Source: Cellulomonas hominis (GTDB taxonomy: Bacteria > Actinomycetota > Actinomycetes > Actinomycetales > Cellulomonadaceae). Taken from it: a DNA stretch of 36,839 nucleotides. The stretch lies in contig NZ_SZYE01000015.1 in NCBI RefSeq assembly GCF_005239125.1, positions 1 through 36,839 on the forward strand, given 5' to 3'. A program made the translations under genes and the position numbers. Below, piece after piece: positions 8,958 through 16,801 of the stretch. How positions within the stretch are numbered: the first letter of the stretch is position 1; every line of letters begins with the position of its first letter. The notes under the pieces were generated by a model. The model was given only the letters and a program-made list of their open reading frames with translations. It was not told the origin of the DNA and did not search any database.

Positions 8958-9221
8958 AGCGGGGACCGGGTCGTAACCGTCCTGTCCGGGGTGCCGGGCC
9001 TACGCGTCGCGGCCCCCGAGGGCACCTACCTCGCCTGGGTCGATGCCACCGGCACCGGGGTCGCTGCGCCCGCCGGCCACCTCGCCGACCACGGGGTGCT
9101 CGTCACCGACGGCGCCGGGTTCGGCAGCGCGTACAGCGGCTGGTTCCGGCGCAACTTCGCCACGCCCGCACCGGTCCTCGACGAGGTGCTGCGCCGCGTG
9201 GCCGCCTCGTTCGCCTCCTGA
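8958..9221 (+). pseudogene. C-terminal fragment of a class I/II (PatB/MalY-like) aminotransferase
   Basis: The frame reads VVTVLSGVPGLRV-AAPEGTYLAWVD and ends with VLVTDGAGFGSAYSGWFRRNFATP and a terminal helix LDEVLRRVAASFAS. This is the small C-terminal domain of PLP-dependent fold-type I aminotransferases of the cystathionine beta-lyase/PatB group; the PLP-lysine domain is absent. Protein character begins near 8958, head-to-head with the truncated MazG-like gene, so a rearrangement junction lies at about 8955-8965. An isolated start at 8991 is not meaningful. Confidence 0.7.
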
Positions 9222-9255
9222 ACCGCACCACCCACCACCACAGAAGCGAGCTCCC

Positions 9256-9600
9256 GTGTCGCACTACACCGACCCCACCGACGCCCAGTACACCGCGGTC
9301 TACAAGGGGCAGACCCCGGAGATGCTGAAGGCGTGCCTCGCCTTCGACTCGACCGTGTTCGCCGCGGACGGGCCCGAGCTGCCGCTCAAGGTGCGGGAGC
9401 TGATTACCGTCGCGGTCGCGCTGACCACCCAGTGCTCCTATCGCATCGAAGCGCACAGCGAGAACGCCATGAAGGCCGGCGCCATCATGGGAGAGCTCGC
9501 CGAGGCGTCCTGGGTCGCCAGCGCGATCCGCGCCGGCGGCGGGTTCGCGCACGGGCGGATGGCGTTCAAGGTCGCCCAGCCGCACGCGCACTCCGCCTGA
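9256..9600 (+). CDS. carboxymuconolactone decarboxylase/AhpD-like protein with a lost second Cys
   Basis: 114-residue helical protein of the CMD/AhpD superfamily, recognisable from LPLKVRELITVAVALTTQCSY followed by a conserved His (about 67), and AGAIMGELAEASWVASAIRAGGGFAHG. The family's redox motif is CxxC followed by His four residues later; here it reads C-S-Y-R (Cys60, Arg63). The Arg codon cgc is one transition from tgc, so the second active-site Cys seems to have been lost by a point mutation. The start is GTG at 9256 with GAAGCGAG upstream. It follows an aminotransferase fragment and ends at a strong terminator; the piece looks like chromosomal DNA caught in the island. Peroxide or disulfide reduction is unlikely with this site. 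Confidence 0.85.
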   Translation: MSHYTDPTDAQYTAVYKGQTPEMLKACLAFDSTVFAADGPELPLKVRELITVAVALTTQCSYRIEAHSENAMKAGAIMGELAEASWVASAIRAGGGFAHGRMAFKVAQPHAHSA

Positions 9601-10517
9601 CGGGACGGCCCCGCGCGGCGGCAGCCGCGCGGGGCCGTCCACGACACCGAGAACGGCATTTCCGTCGCGACGTGGGCGACGGGGCCCCGTTCCGTGCAGG
9701 TCAGGTCCGACGGGAGCAGTCGTGACACCTGATGTTCTTGGGTGTGCGCTCGAGAGAGCGGTGCTGGTGCACCCGGGTTAGCGCGTTGCGTCTTGGGAAG
9801 AACCACGCACGGGCTCGGCGTCGATCGCGGCGAGCACATCCTTGAGAGGGCGATGAACCGCCGACACGCGGTGCACGAGAGCACCACTAGACCGGGCGTC
9901 GCGAGTATGCAGACGGTAGCGCCGACCTGCGGGGACGTAAGCTCGTTCAGCGCGAAAGCGATCGGTGCGAACAGCGCGACTCCCAACGGGATGGGCACGA
10001 GACCGAGCAGGGCGTCACCAGTCCGAATCATTCGTGCCGTGGTCATCGCCTCGTCACGACCGGTCTGCTGGTCTAGGTACGCAACTCGCCGACCCGCGCG
10101 ATCGACCCATGCACGGTGGGTGGTGGAGAACGACCCGAAGGCCGCGTATCCGATCGCGGAGGTGAGCGTGGCGGCAACGATGACCTCGTTCACGGCGACG
10201 TCCGCTGGCACATTGAGTCCCGTCGACACCGCGAAAGCGCCCGCGATCACCCAGGCCCCGAACGCCAGAACGTCGACGCGAGTCACCGGTGGGTAGCGCG
10301 TGAGCGACACCAACAGGTGCGTTCGCCTGTTCAGCTCGCGTCGTAGTTCCAGACGAGCAGACCTCGGCACCCGTTCGAGGAACTCCGTCGCGCGGACCTC
10401 ATCTCGCAATCGGCGTGCTGTACGAAACAACGGGCTGATGGTGGCGACGAGGCCCGCGCCGATTACTCCGACGACGACCTTCGCAGCCTCTGAGAGCATG
10501 CCGTCCATGGAACGCAT
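9438..10517 (-). CDS. multi-pass membrane protein with an aberrant C-terminal read-through
   Basis: The first ~250 residues are credible: a short N-terminus, a TM helix (VVVGVIGAGLVATISPL), a basic stretch with RRLRDEVRATEFLERVPRSARLELRRELN, then four more TM helices (VDVLAFGAWVIAGAFAVS; VIVAATLTSAIGYAAFG; ALLGLVPIPLGVALFAPIAF; VGATVCILATPGLVVLSC). After about 9740 the frame continues antisense through the neighbouring terminator and CMD gene to a stop at 9438, with no protein character. The native 3' end was therefore probably cut off by a rearrangement. Starts at 10517, 10508 or 10499 are possible; none has a good Shine-Dalgarno. Function unknown. Confidence 0.55.
   Translation of the reverse strand: MRSMDGMLSEAAKVVVGVIGAGLVATISPLFRTARRLRDEVRATEFLERVPRSARLELRRELNRRTHLLVSLTRYPPVTRVDVLAFGAWVIAGAFAVSTGLNVPADVAVNEVIVAATLTSAIGYAAFGSFSTTHRAWVDRAGRRVAYLDQQTGRDEAMTTARMIRTGDALLGLVPIPLGVALFAPIAFALNELTSPQVGATVCILATPGLVVLSCTACRRFIALSRMCSPRSTPSPCVVLPKTQRANPGAPAPLSRAHTQEHQVSRLLPSDLTCTERGPVAHVATEMPFSVSWTAPRGCRRAGPSRQAECACGWATLNAIRPCANPPPARIALATQDASASSPMMAPAFMAFSLCASMR
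9603..9640 (+). terminator. strong terminator after the CMD gene
   Basis: A perfect 16-bp stem (9603-9618 with 9625-9640, GGACGGCCCCGCGCGG arm) with a 6-nt loop, three bases after the CMD stop codon. No T run. Confidence 0.8.
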
Positions 10518-11225
10518 CGTGGCAGCAGGCACCCACACACCTTGCGCGAGCACCCCCGCGCCGTCTGGGTCCACACCGAGCATGCGACCCGGTGACCGGG
10601 GGTGCGAGTACGTCGTCCTGCTGCGCCGGCATCCGGCGCGCGAGAGTCCCGCCCGATCCGAACGCGCCTTTCCGGGAGGGGGGAAGTGGACGAACCTTGT
10701 CGGTATGGCTAGTGCGCCACACTGTCGACGAAAGCGCGCATGAAAACGCCTTCTCGCCCCGACTCACAGGCGCTCCGAACGGGTGAGCTAGTGCGAGCGA
10801 CTACGTCGTTGTCGCTGGCGGACCCGGGTCCGCGGTGGCGTCGACAGCCCGGATGCGCCAGCTCCCGCGTCACAGAGTCACAAAGCGGCGGCACATCGCC
10901 AGCACCATTGGATGCGCAGAGTTCCAGCCGCACCGCTCGAACCAACGAGAGAAGCTCACGGCGCCCCGGGTTCCCGAACCCTAGACGCCAGAGGCCCGCG
11001 TACGAAAGGCGGCTCCTCGCACGACCCAACGACGAGGTCGTCGACTGGGGCGCCGGATTCGACATGACACGGCCTGACGGCTCGAACCCGTGGCACGGCG
11101 CGCATCGTGACGACGCCGGTGGCCGCACACCCGATCTAGGCGCGCCTCGAGCACCGCGATCGCAACACCGCGGACGCTGGTGTCGCCGGCGTTCCTCAAG
11201 AGCAGGTTGTGCTCTACATTCGCAC
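10518..11225. other. about 700 bases without a recognisable gene
   Basis: Both strands were read. The longest open frames (minus 10709-11128, plus from 10740) have low-complexity composition and no domain-like blocks. tRNA-like T-loop words near 11050-11095 do not extend into cloverleaves. Probably decayed island DNA; it may hold the promoter of the membrane-protein gene. Confidence 0.4.
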
Positions 11226-12077
11226 TCAGTGCACGGGCTCCAGAACTCGCTTGTGGAACTCTTGCCTCGTGTAGGGCGTGACGTCGTTCAGACGCCATGC
11301 CTCCTGAGCCGCGCCGAAGATGTCAGTCCGCCAGCCGCGGTCTCGGTCGGATGTCGGCGGGTCATAGACGACGTCGATCGGCGCGTCGGCAGGCAACGTC
11401 GCGGTGCGGGAGTTTCCGAGCTGCAGTTCCGCGCCGTCGTCGCGGAACCTCGTCACGAGGTAGTTCCAGGACTGGATCTCTCGTTCGAGAACGTCTAGCG
11501 ATGCGACGTTGAATGCCCACACGTTGGTCAGCGCGTTGATCTCGTTGCCAGTGCGCAGCAGATCGAAGCTACCCCGCTGCTTCCCAATTCGCGCCTTCGG
11601 CTGGACGAAGAGGTCGACGTCCTCGGTGAGGAGACCCTCATAAACCAACCTGTCGCGCACGTCCGCACGGAGAGTTCGACGCGTCACGCTCCGGCGGTGT
11701 CGCGCCGGCTCTCGTTCGACGAGGTGAGGGAAGAGCAGATCGATTCCCGCTTGCGCGGTATCGACCGCTATGGGAGCGGGTGCTGAGAACTGCACCGAGT
11801 TGGCCTGGCGCGCGCGTAGGTTCTCGACCCATCCACTGCCGATCGAGTGCTCGCCGAAGCCGACGGCGCCGTGGTTATCGATGATGCGCCGGAACCAGCC
11901 GATCCACCCCGACAGCTCTCGTAGATCGGAACTGAGGTTCCCGCGATTGCGGACGAAACGCGGGTCGAATCGTACGGCCCAGTCGGCGCCGTCTCGCCCG
12001 CAAACGAGGCCGATGTTCGTGAACTCGCCCCGTGCGACATTCGGGACGAATCGGATTATCCAGTACTGGTAGCTCAC
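11226..12077 (-). CDS. DUF3037 family protein
   Basis: 283 residues beginning SYQYWIIRFVPNVARGEFTNIGLVCG, the diagnostic opening of DUF3037, a family frequently encoded next to HipA-like kinases. The conserved N-terminal half (to about residue 150) is followed by a variable C-terminal half (from RRTLRADVRDRLVYEGL). The start is GTG at 12077 with a near-consensus AGGAGG six bases upstream. It begins 11 bases after the HipA-like stop, so the pair is one operon and almost certainly one functional unit; its molecular role is not established. Confidence 0.9.
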   Translation of the reverse strand: MSYQYWIIRFVPNVARGEFTNIGLVCGRDGADWAVRFDPRFVRNRGNLSSDLRELSGWIGWFRRIIDNHGAVGFGEHSIGSGWVENLRARQANSVQFSAPAPIAVDTAQAGIDLLFPHLVEREPARHRRSVTRRTLRADVRDRLVYEGLLTEDVDLFVQPKARIGKQRGSFDLLRTGNEINALTNVWAFNVASLDVLEREIQSWNYLVTRFRDDGAELQLGNSRTATLPADAPIDVVYDPPTSDRDRGWRTDIFGAAQEAWRLNDVTPYTRQEFHKRVLEPVH

Positions 12078-12088
12078 GGGGCACCTCC

Positions 12089-12850
12089 TCAGGAGTGTCG
12101 GCTCTGGTTCGCGGCGGCGCGGAGCCGGTCTGCCACGCCCTCAGCGCGGAGGAACAGTATCGACGCTAGCTCCGACAGTTCCTGCACGGTGGTGTCCCAT
12201 TCTAGAGGCACCGCACCTGTGACGCCCTGGATCGTCCCCAAGCTGAGATCGTCGATCCGGTCGGCGGCTTCCCGCAGCGCGGATGCAGAGGCGACCCCTG
12301 CATCGAGGTCGTGCCGCCACGGCGAGGTGCCGATCCTCCTGAGCGAGTCGACGTCCCAGTCTGCCTCTCCGGCCAGCCAGAACCCGTGGTCGAAGGTCCA
12401 GATGCTGTAGTCCTCCGTGGTCTGATGCAGCCACTGCGGGTCGACGCCCATGCAGAGGTCCCAGAGGGCGAAGATGAACGCCTGCCGCCGCCTGTTGTCA
12501 TCCCGATGTGAGTAGACGCCCCAGTCATCTGCGACGATGACATCCTCGACGTGCTGCGACCCGTGCCCGACACCGCCGTGCAGGTACTGAGCTGGCGCGT
12601 AGTCCCAGCGAAGCGACTGCGGGATCTCGACGAGCACGTTGCTCGGCACGGGCGCTCCAATCAACCGCCCGATCCCGTACGCGACCGCCTCGGCGACTAG
12701 CGTCCGCGATCCCTGCGGGTTTCCTGGCGCCTTCACCCAGTACTGCCGTCCGTCGGAAGCCAGTCCTAGGAACGCGGCTGAGCCGGAGTCGCCTCGCCGC
12801 AACGGTGCAACCAGCGCCACGCGAGAAGGCGGAGTGACCTGGCTGACCAT
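12089..12850 (-). CDS. HipA-like kinase-fold protein
   Basis: 253 residues resembling the short HipA-family proteins that partner DUF3037 proteins. Visible kinase-like features are a glycine-containing strand with a Lys (YWVKAPGNPQGSRTLVAEAVAYGIGRLIGAPVP, Lys about 40), a helix with WDLCMGVDPQWLHQTTEDY (Asp about 131) and a DFG-like FDHGFWL (about 153). It is about half the length of classical HipA and lacks an obvious HipB partner. The ATG at 12850 has no Shine-Dalgarno, but TAGGCT stands six bases before it, so a leaderless transcript is likely. First gene of a two-gene operon with DUF3037. A role as a toxin, kinase or defence component is inference. Confidence 0.82.
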   Translation of the reverse strand: MVSQVTPPSRVALVAPLRRGDSGSAAFLGLASDGRQYWVKAPGNPQGSRTLVAEAVAYGIGRLIGAPVPSNVLVEIPQSLRWDYAPAQYLHGGVGHGSQHVEDVIVADDWGVYSHRDDNRRRQAFIFALWDLCMGVDPQWLHQTTEDYSIWTFDHGFWLAGEADWDVDSLRRIGTSPWRHDLDAGVASASALREAADRIDDLSLGTIQGVTGAVPLEWDTTVQELSELASILFLRAEGVADRLRAAANQSRHS

Positions 12851-13156
12851 ACCTAAAGCCTATAGACGGTCGCGCGTCAGGCCCGGGAGGCTCGTCACGC
12901 GGCGTTGCCCTGATCTTCAGGCTGCCGACCGCTTCGACCAGAGCGCCCCCGCTCGATCGGCCTGCGGCGTCCGTCGTCGCGGCGCGTCACCTTCGCGGTT
13001 ACGTCTCCTGCGCTCGGCGCAACGGTGCGCGCGTCACTTGATACTCGGTGGCCTGCTGCATCTTGGTGATGCCTTTCGGGCTTGCCAGCGGCCCGGGACT
13101 CGGCGCCGCAACCGCGTGGTGGCCGCCTGGTTCGATCAGGCCCAGCGGAGCCGACG
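12851..13156. other. no gene recognised
   Basis: Reading both strands shows no frame with protein character. It holds the leaderless promoter of the HipA-like operon next to 12851 and otherwise looks like decayed DNA. Confidence 0.4.
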
Positions 13157-13219
13157 GCCTGTACACAGCATCACCCTCACCTCTACGCGCTCCTGAACAG
13201 GGACAACGTCGCCGCCGGT
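13157..13219 (+). repeat. island repeat A (matches 19598-19661)
   Basis: About 63 bases that align in the same orientation with 19598-19661, sharing words such as GCCTGT-CACAGC, ACCCTCA, CGCTCCTGA and CAGGGAC, with one single-base gap and roughly four of five positions identical by eye. The two copies enclose the AbiEii remnant and the SIR2/Rel cassette. Nature unknown; not clearly coding. Confidence 0.55.
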
Positions 13220-13269
13220 AGGCGGACCAACGAACGATCCGCTTGCCGGGTGTACGCGCGAATCCACCT

Positions 13270-13940
13270 GCACCTCCAGGCAAGCGACTGCGTCACCGAG
13301 ACCTCGACCAAGGGCGTAAAACGCAACGTCGGCTTCCAGTACCCCCCGCAGGTTCACCCACGCGACCGCCAAAGAGTACCTGCTGCTCGAGATGGGAAGC
13401 AGGGGAGGGCCGAACCCCCACGCGATGCACACCGTGCGGTCCATGGTCGTGGAGTACGCGATCACAGAGCTCGGTGACGACGAGTCGACGTGGCCGGAGT
13501 TCGCACCGGTGATGATCGAAGTGCTTGCGCCCGAGCGGACTTTGCTGGAGAAGTGCGCGCTGCTCCACAACCTGGGGGCCAAGATCGCGCAGGATCAGGA
13601 CCAGGTTGCGCTGGAGTACATCGGACGCGCAGGCCGGCACTACTACGACGTCGCACGCCTGCTGTCCGACGAAGGAGTTCGCGACTCGCTGGACGCCCTG
13701 GGGCCTGATGGGGTGGAGAAGTTCGCTGCGAACATCGACGAGGCCAGCGACAACGCTGGCTGGCGGTTCGAGCCCCGCCCCGAGGACAGGTACGGAGTGA
13801 GTGTGGCGTTCGACGCCGACGCACCATGCCACGCCAACGCCGCGGCTGCTTATGAGAGCGCCATGCCGACGTTCGACGGAGAGGCGCCCACGTTCGTGGA
13901 CGTCTTGACGACCGTCCGTAAGTACCGGCACCTCATCTAG
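13270..13940 (+). pseudogene. AbiEii-type nucleotidyltransferase remnant (5'-truncated, frameshifted)
   Basis: The stretch from the ATG at 13392 to 13940 reads VRSMVVEYAI, then LAPERTLLEKCALLHNLGAKI and GRHYYDVARLL, the C-terminal hallmark (PERT-EK-L, RHYYD) of AbiEii/AbiGii nucleotidyltransferase toxins. Family character continues upstream of that ATG (RRFTHATAKEYLLLE) and then, one frame over, in TETSTKGVKRNVGFQYP. The frames switch in a run of six C at about 13342-13347, where one base fewer would restore a single frame. The N-terminal nucleotidyltransferase domain (GSxxxD type) and the antitoxin AbiEi are absent. A decayed toxin-antitoxin locus. Confidence 0.72.
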
Positions 13941-13990
13941 GTTCGCGGCGCGGCGAGGGCGCACATTAGGGCACGAAGGCAGGTGCGCGC

Positions 13991-14047
13991 CTCGTGGCCC
14001 TTAGGCCCATCGCAGCGAACTTATGCGATGGGCCTAAGGGCCACGAG
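13991..14047. terminator. perfect 24-bp hairpin
   Basis: Arms 13991-14014 and 14024-14047 are perfectly complementary over 24 bp (arm begins CTCGTGGCCCTTAGGCCCAT) with a 9-nt loop. It lies 50 bases after the AbiEii remnant. The perfect stem is longer than the other terminators here, and it lacks a T run, so it might also be a transposon or recombination structure. Confidence 0.6.
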
Positions 14048-14329
14048 ATGACTATTCACCCGAACGCGTAGCCCGTACGGTGGACGTGTTCCGCGATTTC
14101 ATCCGATCGACGCACCGGCGTCGGAGAGGCTGCACGACCGTGGTGCGTAAGCGCGTACGTCTCGACGAAACGCCCGCCGCGTTGCGCTACGTCAACTGCC
14201 TCCGAGGGCGAACATCACACGCCGCCCGCGAGCGGTCGCGCGTTCCGCTGCGGCATCCTGCAGCCCCGCGCGGTCCAAGGTCCCATGTCGCGCCGGAGGA
14301 GGGCTCTACTGCTCGGCAGCACTCCCTAT

Positions 14330-14712
14330 TCGGATGGGAGGTGACCGGCCCCGTCGGGGGGCCAAGACGGAGGCCCTGTCACGAATCGCACAGATGCACG
14401 CCGACGAGATCCGCATGCACGACTGGTCGGACGCTCACACTCGGCTCGACCGGGCGGGACACGACCGCACGCTCGACCGGACTTCGAGCGAGGCGCTCGA
14501 CGCAACCCGTACCCGCAACGTCCGCGTCAACGTGATGTGGGTGACCGCCCAGGTCCTCGCGTACAACGACCTGAACTTCGACGTCGTTGAGTTCGCGTCT
14601 CAGTGCGGGATCACGGACCTGGGCAGGGGCTGGCTCGAGAACGGGATCCGCGGAAGTAACGGGACGTTCCAGCGCCCCGGCACCACCGTGTTCGCCGACA
14701 GCGACTCCGAGG
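14330..14712 (+). repeat. direct repeat, copy 1 (0.37 kb, matches 19098-19495)
   Basis: Aligns in the same orientation with 19098-19495, long blocks being identical (for example CGGCCCCGTCGGGGGGCCA and GCAGATGCACGCCGACGAGA, allowing single differences). The similarity begins just before a GGCC..GGCC hairpin upstream of the repeated reading frame and ends at GACTC-GAGGCG / GACTC-CAGGCG. The two copies flank the SIR2/Rel/186-aa cassette. Confidence 0.8.
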
Positions 14713-14720
14713 CGTCATCT
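14334..14720 (+). pseudogene. unknown repeated protein, copy 1 (3' end lost)
   Basis: The frame shows a conserved segment of about 115 residues: LSRIAQMHADEIRMHDWSDA, then RTRNVRVNVMWVTAQVLAYN, then NFDVVEFASQCGI-DLGRGWL and FQRPGTT. It is matched closely by copy 2 at 19152. After about 14712 the frame stays open to 15068 but has no protein character and runs antisense into the SIR2 gene, so the native C-terminus is missing. Start uncertain: ATG at 14334 or ATG at 14394. Not a family I recognise; composition suggests a soluble, mostly helical protein. Confidence 0.5.
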
Positions 14721-14721
14721 G

Positions 14722-14757
14722 GCCTGCCTGCCCGCGAGACGCTGCGGGCCGGCAGGC
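14722..14757. terminator. terminator between copy 1 and the SIR2 gene
   Basis: A 14-bp stem with one mismatch (14722-14735 with 14744-14757) and an 8-nt loop, 60 bases downstream of the SIR2 stop on the minus strand; it can serve both convergent genes. Confidence 0.65.
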
Positions 14758-14817
14758 GGCCGCCGCGCATCGCAGGTGCGGGCGGCACCGATCATCATCC
14801 AGCGGCTGCTGCTCGGG

Positions 14818-16671
14818 TCACACGTCGGCGCCGTTCGAGTCGAGCCAGACCCGGTCCGTGCGCCATCGATGGCGCTGCACGGCCTGCGCTGCCGCCACGC
14901 TCGTCGCCAGCAGAGCGGTGCGCGTCGACAGCAGATCGTACGCACGCGAACCGAGCATGGGATGTCCTGCCCCCTGCCGATCGAGTTCGCGCACCAAGGT
15001 CTCGGCGACCGGCAGCCGGTGGCCTCTGTTCCAGTCGAGGCGAGCCGCGAACAGGTGTGGCGCCGTGATCGGTACGAGGTTGGCCAGCTGTGCGACCGCG
15101 TGCTGATGCGCCACGTGGGCCGAGGAGCGTTCCTCTGGCGTCACAGCTTGCGCGACCTTGCCGGCCGCTTCCACGAACTCGTCCCGGAGGCGGGAGAAGG
15201 AGGCGTTCTCGATGGTCAGCGTAGCGAGCCGCAGTACCTCGAAGCGCTGCCACGCATCTTCAATCGCGCGTGGACCTAGTGAGAGGCCGGCTTGCAGGAC
15301 CGGTGCCAGCGCCTCGTACGACACGAACTCAGCCAGGTGGCTCGCGAGGACCACCTCGTGGTGATCGTGCATATCGGCGCCTCGTAGGGTCAGCAGCTGG
15401 TACATCGATGAGAACCGTCCTGCCGCCACGGACGCGATTCCGGCGGACCAGTAGAGCATCGCGCCGACGTGGCGGGGCAGTGCCAGCATCTTGACCAGAC
15501 CGTCACCGTAGGCGTTGACGCCGAAGCGGGGGATCTCCCGCAGCCACCATTCGTTGCTGCCCTCCGAGCCCCAGTACGCCACCGCTGCGACGAGTGCGGC
15601 TGGTACCTGAGCCGCCTCTCGCACGGCCGCGATCATTGCCGGGATGCCGACGTCGACCTCGCGCGGGTGGTCGGAAGGGTTGAGTTCCGGTAGGGCGTGC
15701 AGACGCGTGAACTCCGCCCCGAGGGTGTCGTGCAGTTCGATCGCCACCCAGCGACCTGACAGCTCCCGCCGGGCTGTCTCGGCTGCGACTGTCACCGTCA
15801 GCGGGTGCCTCGCCCTCCGGGCGCGCATCGAGGTCACCGCGTCTGCGAGCATCCCGAGCGCCGTGTCAGCATCCGCGCGGATGAGGGTGCCGTGCTTCGC
15901 GGTGCGCAGCTCGACAGCCTCGACGCGCTGCTCGAACGGCTCCACCCACGTCATCGTGAACCGCGGCGGATAGTGCTCGCGGATGGCTTCCCGCAGCGCG
16001 GGGTCGTAGACGCCTGACCATCCTGCTGCCACGAGTCCGTAGTTGGTCAGCACATCCCGGAGAAGTGCCGCCATGTCGGGGTGGTAGGTGCTCAACTCGT
16101 CGGTGGTGTTGAGCATCGACGTCGGGTTCAGGTAGTCGCCGTGCAGGTGGATGACGCAGCATCGGATCGTGTGCAGCGGATCCATGCCGCGCACGTCCGC
16201 CGGGGTGGCGATCACGACGGGCTCGATCCCGGCCGCCCGTAGCGCTTTCTCCATGAGGCGGTCGAAGTTCAGGGTGACGATCACCCGTACCGATCCTGTG
16301 AGCACGAGGCGTGCGACCGCCTCATGCGCTGTCGAGGGTGCCACATCGACGTCGAACTCGTCCCCGGGCTCGAAGAAGCCACGAAGCAGTTTCTGTCGCT
16401 CGATCGGCGTTGGCGCCAGACGTCCGAGCATGTCCTGGTACTCGGCCGCGGTCCCGAACGTCTCAGCGAACCAGCTGATCGGGTCCTCGGGTGCCGCCCC
16501 CATCTGCTTCGCGACCTGAGACGCAAGGGAAACCCGCACATCCCATGCAGACGGAAGTCCGCTGGACATGGAGACTCCGGCGCCGAGCAGGAAGGCGTAC
16601 GCGCCCGGGTTGGAGTGGATGGCGAAACTCAACGTCAGCAGGTCGGTCCCTGGGTCGGCAGGCTGCATCAC
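14818..16671 (-). CDS. SIR2-domain protein with a large unknown C-terminal region
   Basis: 617 residues. The N-terminal ~285 residues are a SIR2-like NAD-binding domain: FLLGAGVSMSSGLPS (GAGxS loop, about 28), VTLNFDRLMEKAL (Asn about 135), VIHLHGDYLNP (His about 177) and LVAAGWSGVYDP (about 213). The Asn and His correspond to residues needed for NAD+ cleavage in Thoeris ThsA-type SIR2 proteins, so NADase activity is plausible. The C-terminal ~330 residues are helical (AAVREAAQVPAALVAAVAYWG, HDHHEVVLASHLAEFVSYEAL) and not recognised; this could be a sensor or oligomerisation part. The GTG at 16671 is chosen because TACGGT lies exactly six bases upstream, as at the Rel-like gene; an ATG follows immediately at 16668. 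Antiphage defence by NAD+ depletion is inferred from the domain and context. Confidence 0.9.
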   Translation of the reverse strand: MMQPADPGTDLLTLSFAIHSNPGAYAFLLGAGVSMSSGLPSAWDVRVSLASQVAKQMGAAPEDPISWFAETFGTAAEYQDMLGRLAPTPIERQKLLRGFFEPGDEFDVDVAPSTAHEAVARLVLTGSVRVIVTLNFDRLMEKALRAAGIEPVVIATPADVRGMDPLHTIRCCVIHLHGDYLNPTSMLNTTDELSTYHPDMAALLRDVLTNYGLVAAGWSGVYDPALREAIREHYPPRFTMTWVEPFEQRVEAVELRTAKHGTLIRADADTALGMLADAVTSMRARRARHPLTVTVAAETARRELSGRWVAIELHDTLGAEFTRLHALPELNPSDHPREVDVGIPAMIAAVREAAQVPAALVAAVAYWGSEGSNEWWLREIPRFGVNAYGDGLVKMLALPRHVGAMLYWSAGIASVAAGRFSSMYQLLTLRGADMHDHHEVVLASHLAEFVSYEALAPVLQAGLSLGPRAIEDAWQRFEVLRLATLTIENASFSRLRDEFVEAAGKVAQAVTPEERSSAHVAHQHAVAQLANLVPITAPHLFAARLDWNRGHRLPVAETLVRELDRQGAGHPMLGSRAYDLLSTRTALLATSVAAAQAVQRHRWRTDRVWLDSNGADV

Positions 16672-16677
16672 GCGTCG

Positions 16678-16683
16678 ACCGTA
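16678..16683 (-). promoter_or_regulatory. -10-like element of the SIR2 gene
   Basis: TACGGT on the minus strand, six bases before the GTG at 16671, within CGCTACGGTCG. The same word with the same spacing precedes the Rel-like gene. No Shine-Dalgarno is present, which supports a leaderless transcript. Confidence 0.5.
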
Positions 16684-16801
16684 GCGTCGCGTGTGCACCC
16701 GATGCGACGCCGCGCCTGATCGGTCAGCACGGCCGTCCACCCGCGTGGGAGTGAGGGTGCTCTGGTGCTCGCCCCTGATCGCCTGGGTGAGCGGCGGTGG
16801 C

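Noticed and set aside
11040-11100. Possible tRNA on the minus strand (GGTTCGAG and TCGAATCC words)
   Set aside because: T-loop-like words occur but no acceptor, D or anticodon arms can be built around them.
14720-15068. Extension of repeat copy 1 frame to a 244-aa protein
   Set aside because: Conservation with copy 2 ends near 14712; the rest crosses a terminator and runs antisense to the SIR2 gene.
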